DNA of 64,000 nt, from contig NZ_VEXQ01000001.1 of NCBI RefSeq assembly GCF_006376615.1, positions 1-64,000 on the forward strand, in the 5' to 3' direction. Position numbers and translations under genes: made by a program. The notes below the pieces were generated by a model that was not told the origin of the DNA, did no database searches, and saw only the letters and a list, made by a program, of their open reading frames with translations. This document shows positions 61,659-64,000 of this stretch, one piece after another (position 1 is the first letter of the stretch; every line of letters begins with the position of its first letter). This DNA is from Buttiauxella sp. B2. Lineage in GTDB: Bacteria; Pseudomonadota; Gammaproteobacteria; Enterobacterales; Enterobacteriaceae.

Positions 61659-62552
61659 TTACACCAGTCCGGTGTTCACGCGCTTGCCTATCTCTTTTAG
61701 CTGCGAATATTTTTCCAGCAGCGATGGGCCGTCATCCAGGCTCATGGCGAACATCCACATGTAAGTCATGACCGAGTAAATATGCCCGGCGTTCCCAACC
61801 CCTTTCACCGTCATCAGCCAGATGGTCATCGAGAACAGGAACGCTGCGGCAGTACCAATCGACAAGTAGCCAATGGCTTCTCTGTCGGACAGACGAATGC
61901 GCACTCGCGCCAAAAAGTTGTAATGCTTGTTCAGCGTGTTTTCACTAGCATAACCGACGAATCCGACCTCTTTTTCCAGACGATCGTTAAGTTTCTCATA
62001 CAGTATTTCGTTCTTGCGCGTATAGCCTGGCAGGAACAACGAGAAGAAAACTAATACCGCCAGACAAGCGACCCCAGCCCAGAATTCAATCGTCAGCAAC
62101 ATAATCACCGCACCGATGATTGAGGCCACCGAAGTAATCAACAGTGGCAGGTGCGTTTCAAAGAAGTCGACAAATTCACGTGACAATGTCACGCGGGCAG
62201 CGATAGTGGAATGGTCATGGTTGTCTTTACGCTGTGCGAGAATAACCGGCACCGCAAGCCCGGCATAAATTATTGTGAAAGTTCGCGTATCCATGCTGCG
62301 GCGTGCAGCGCCAATCGCCCACATAATAAAAACCACCAGCGCATACAGTAATGCATGCAACGGTTGCCCTTTTATAATGGCATTGATGGCGAAACCGGCC
62401 ATTAACGGATAAAGCAGGTAAATGATGTTCTCAGCGACCACCAGCATCAGCGTAACAATCAGCTTTTTGTTATGGAGTTTTGCGAGTTTTTTTAAGGTAT
62501 TTAATGCACCGCGCGATGGCGTAAGCCCGGCGGTGTGATGGGAAGTATGCAT
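61659..62552 (-). CDS. ABC-transporter six-TM domain protein without ATPase domain
   Basis: A 297-residue membrane protein with six hydrophobic segments (LIVTLMLVVAENIIYLLYPL, LLYALVVFIMWAIGAARRS, LLITSVASIIGAVIMLLTIE, FWAGVACLAVLVFFSLFLPG, plus two at residues 220-265). It has the fold of the type I exporter transmembrane half, but the protein ends at HP-less LKEIGKRVNTGLV with no Walker A or B. A NBD encoded elsewhere would be needed for transport; otherwise it has lost this role. Divergent from a TetR gene with matching operators. Confidence 0.75.
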   Translation of the reverse strand: MHTSHHTAGLTPSRGALNTLKKLAKLHNKKLIVTLMLVVAENIIYLLYPLMAGFAINAIIKGQPLHALLYALVVFIMWAIGAARRSMDTRTFTIIYAGLAVPVILAQRKDNHDHSTIAARVTLSREFVDFFETHLPLLITSVASIIGAVIMLLTIEFWAGVACLAVLVFFSLFLPGYTRKNEILYEKLNDRLEKEVGFVGYASENTLNKHYNFLARVRIRLSDREAIGYLSIGTAAAFLFSMTIWLMTVKGVGNAGHIYSVMTYMWMFAMSLDDGPSLLEKYSQLKEIGKRVNTGLV

Positions 62553-62578
62553 GACTTTATATTCTTAGATTGTTATTC

Positions 62579-62627
62579 TTGAGCGGTTGCTCAAGAATGT
62601 AAGAATTCTATTTGAGCGCTTGCTCAA
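62579..62627. promoter_or_regulatory. Two TetR-type operators in the divergent promoter region
   Basis: TTGAGCGGTTGCTCAA (62579-62594) and TTGAGCGCTTGCTCAA (62612-62627) are copies of one palindrome with 6-7 bp arms, 33 bases apart. They lie between the ABC-transmembrane gene and the TetR gene, so the regulator probably controls both. Confidence 0.8.
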
Positions 62628-62646
62628 AGTCAATGAAGGTACCGAG

Positions 62647-63225
62647 ATGAAAGAAAAAACGTCTGTTCTAAAAGAGAATATTCTTGATGCCGCAATCGTG
62701 CTGTTCACCGAAAAAGGGGTGGAAAAAGTCACCACCCGCGAACTAACAGAACAAGTCGGGATTGCGCGTAGCCATATTTACCACTACTTCCCGGACTGGC
62801 AAACGCTGTGTATTGAAGCGTTTTCACGTTTTATGTATGCCGAACTGGAAACCTTTACCCTTAAAACGCGCGCTTTGCCGCCCGAACAAGGGCTGGTTGT
62901 TTTTGTGGAAGATTATTTACCCGATCGCGCCGATGCCGTTTGGGAGCTGTATGGCTCGCTGTGGCGTCTTGCGGTACATAACAAGGTTTACGCCGACCTT
63001 GCCTTAACGCTGACAGAAAAGTGGGATGCGTTGCTGGCGAGTATTATCGAAGCCGGTATTCAGAGTGGCGTTTTTCGTCAAACCGATGTTTTGCGTGTTA
63101 CCCGCCAACTTGGTGCCTTGCTGAACGGGTATTCGGATCAATTGATTATCGACAACGCGCCGCTCGCACGCGTTCAGGCTTTGGACGATATTAAGGGCTT
63201 TTTAAGCCAGGTTCTTCTGGCTTAA
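62647..63225 (+). CDS. TetR-family transcriptional regulator
   Basis: The start at 62647 (MKEKTSVLKENILDAAIVLF) follows AAGGT. A 192-residue protein: the HTH is TTRELTEQVGIARSHIYHYF followed by WQTLCIEAFSRFM, and the helical ligand domain follows (FVEDYLPDRADAVWELYGSL). It is divergent from, and separated by two perfect-type operators from, the ABC-transmembrane-only gene. The effector is unknown. Confidence 0.9.
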   Translation: MKEKTSVLKENILDAAIVLFTEKGVEKVTTRELTEQVGIARSHIYHYFPDWQTLCIEAFSRFMYAELETFTLKTRALPPEQGLVVFVEDYLPDRADAVWELYGSLWRLAVHNKVYADLALTLTEKWDALLASIIEAGIQSGVFRQTDVLRVTRQLGALLNGYSDQLIIDNAPLARVQALDDIKGFLSQVLLA

Positions 63226-63236
63226 AACAAGCAGTG

Positions 63237-64000
63237 CTACGGGTAAGTAATCCCGGGAAGATTAACCTCCGAGCTAGCCACTTCTTCGCCCTTTTCTCCC
63301 CAACGCACCAGAACTTGCTGATATTCGCCACGTTTAGCCGTGCCATCCAGCGCGGCTTGTAACGCATAAACCAGCCCGTTACCTTTTTTGGTGGTGGTAG
63401 CGACATACGCTTTCTTCGGACCAAGCCCAACCACACGCGTTTTACCCGTTAACGCTGCTTTATAGGCCGCAACACTTTGCGGGCCAAACATGGCATCCGC
63501 CCTTCCTGCCTGAATATAAAGATTGCCAGAGGCATCATCAGTCAGATAAATCGGCTGCGCCGGTTTTAGCCCTGCGCGTTCATTTTGCTCATTCCATCCC
63601 AACAAGATTTTCTCCTGATTGGTACCCGAACCTAAAATGATGCGCAATCCAGCGACATCTGCTGGATGAGTGATTTTTTGAATCGGACTGTCTGATTTCA
63701 CTGAAAACGCCAGTGAATCTACGCGATAAGTCGCAAAATCAAATTTCGTTTTACGCTCCTCGGTTACAGCAATATTCACCAACGCCACATCATATCTGCC
63801 AGAGCTAATCCCAAGTGGCCAGTCTTCCCAGGCTGTAGGCACCAGTTTAAGTTTCAAACCCAGGCTATCGGCCAGCAAACGAGCAATATCCGGATCGCTG
63901 CCGATCCTTGTGCGGTTATCACTCGCCAGCATGGCAAGCGGTGGCGAATTTAGCGCAGAAATTGCCACCGTCAGCGTGCCGGGTTCTACAAACTTATAAT
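63237..64000 (-). CDS. Amino-acid-type ABC transporter substrate-binding protein (N-terminus cut by window)
   Basis: The frame is open to the right edge; upstream codons YKFVEPGTLTVAIS join directly, so the start and signal peptide lie outside. The visible 254 residues show the SBP_bac_3 pattern: PDIARLLADSLGLKLKLVPT, WPLGISSGRYDVALVNIAVT, TRKEYRVDSLAF-like TYRVDSLAFSVKSDSPI and RADAMFGPQSVAAYKAAL. It would bind an amino acid or opine in the periplasm. Convergent with the TetR gene. Confidence 0.8.
   Translation of the reverse strand, partial: YKFVEPGTLTVAISALNSPPLAMLASDNRTRIGSDPDIARLLADSLGLKLKLVPTAWEDWPLGISSGRYDVALVNIAVTEERKTKFDFATYRVDSLAFSVKSDSPIQKITHPADVAGLRIILGSGTNQEKILLGWNEQNERAGLKPAQPIYLTDDASGNLYIQAGRADAMFGPQSVAAYKAALTGKTRVVGLGPKKAYVATTTKKGNGLVYALQAALDGTAKRGEYQQVLVRWGEKGEEVASSEVNLPGITYP

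Noticed and set aside
1..64000. tRNA genes as attachment sites for the integrases
   Set aside because: No cloverleaf or T-loop (GGTTCGAATCC-like) sequence was found on either strand near 7.5-14.7 kb or elsewhere.
1..64000. CRISPR arrays
   Set aside because: The only tandem repeats are short (9 and 14 bp periods, 2-4 copies) with no spacers.

Overview
The window is a chromosomal segment of an enterobacterium (Enterobacteriaceae, close to the Escherichia/Klebsiella/Buttiauxella group; the genus cannot be fixed from this window). The assignment rests on the right half, where phenylacetate (paa), phenylethylamine (tynA, feaB, feaR), tyrP, digH and cynT match the E. coli proteins closely in sequence and length. 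The left half is accessory DNA made of several imports.

Layout. (1) 1-12.3 kb, prophage or satellite material: the end of a tail fibre gene and its chaperone on the + strand, a minus-strand baseplate module (hub, spike, gp46/W-like, J-like and DUF2612-type proteins, two tandem small paralogues), then a minus-strand integrase and regulator block. A palindromic operator (GGGTAGA-N2-TCTACCC type) recurs in front of the block's first gene and its XRE regulator. No capsid, terminase, sheath, tube or tape-measure gene lies in the window, so the baseplate set stands next to the integrase without its usual upstream partners. (2) 12.4-14.7 kb: a decayed second tyrosine recombinase, an intact Xre/RES toxin-antitoxin pair and a scrap of an IS110-family transposase. 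(3) 14.75-24.6 kb: a visibly GC-rich, tightly overlapped minus-strand cluster of about twelve genes for an unidentified surface glycan: a Wzy_C/PglL-like membrane glycan transferase, cupin, sugar-nucleotidyltransferase, two glycosyltransferases, an ABC-2 exporter (Wzm/Wzt type), a GDPD-like protein and a HAD phosphatase, plus three unrecognised proteins. (4) 24.7-33.2 kb: a complete Pap-like chaperone-usher fimbrial operon. (5) 33.4-35.3 kb: a graveyard of IS3, IS66 and Tn3-type fragments. (6) 35.7-37.0 kb: a membrane-bound ToxR/MarT-like regulator with a FidL-like partner, a plausible controller of the fimbriae.

(7) 37.3-64 kb is core-like DNA. digH (peptidoglycan glycosidase), a tiny His-rich lipoprotein and a VOC protein precede feaB/feaR, the paaY-X and paaK-A genes (minus strand), paaZ and tynA (plus strand). 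Together TynA oxidises phenylethylamine to phenylacetaldehyde in the periplasm, FeaB makes phenylacetate, PaaK activates it to the CoA thioester, PaaABCDE epoxidises the ring, PaaG and PaaZ isomerise and open it, and PaaJ/F/H/G degrade the chain to acetyl-CoA and succinyl-CoA; PaaI and PaaY rescue trapped CoA esters. PaaX, CRP and FeaR-type sites can be read upstream of paaA, paaZ and tynA. cynT, two small unknowns, tyrP (with two TyrR boxes), an ABC-transmembrane-only protein divergent from a TetR regulator (two matching operators between them) and a truncated amino-acid-type binding protein close the window.

The least explained systems are the glycan cluster of region 3, lying directly downstream of and co-oriented with the fimbrial operon, and the operator-linked integrase block with its free-standing copy of a recombinase core-binding domain. 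No tRNA, rRNA or CRISPR array was found.
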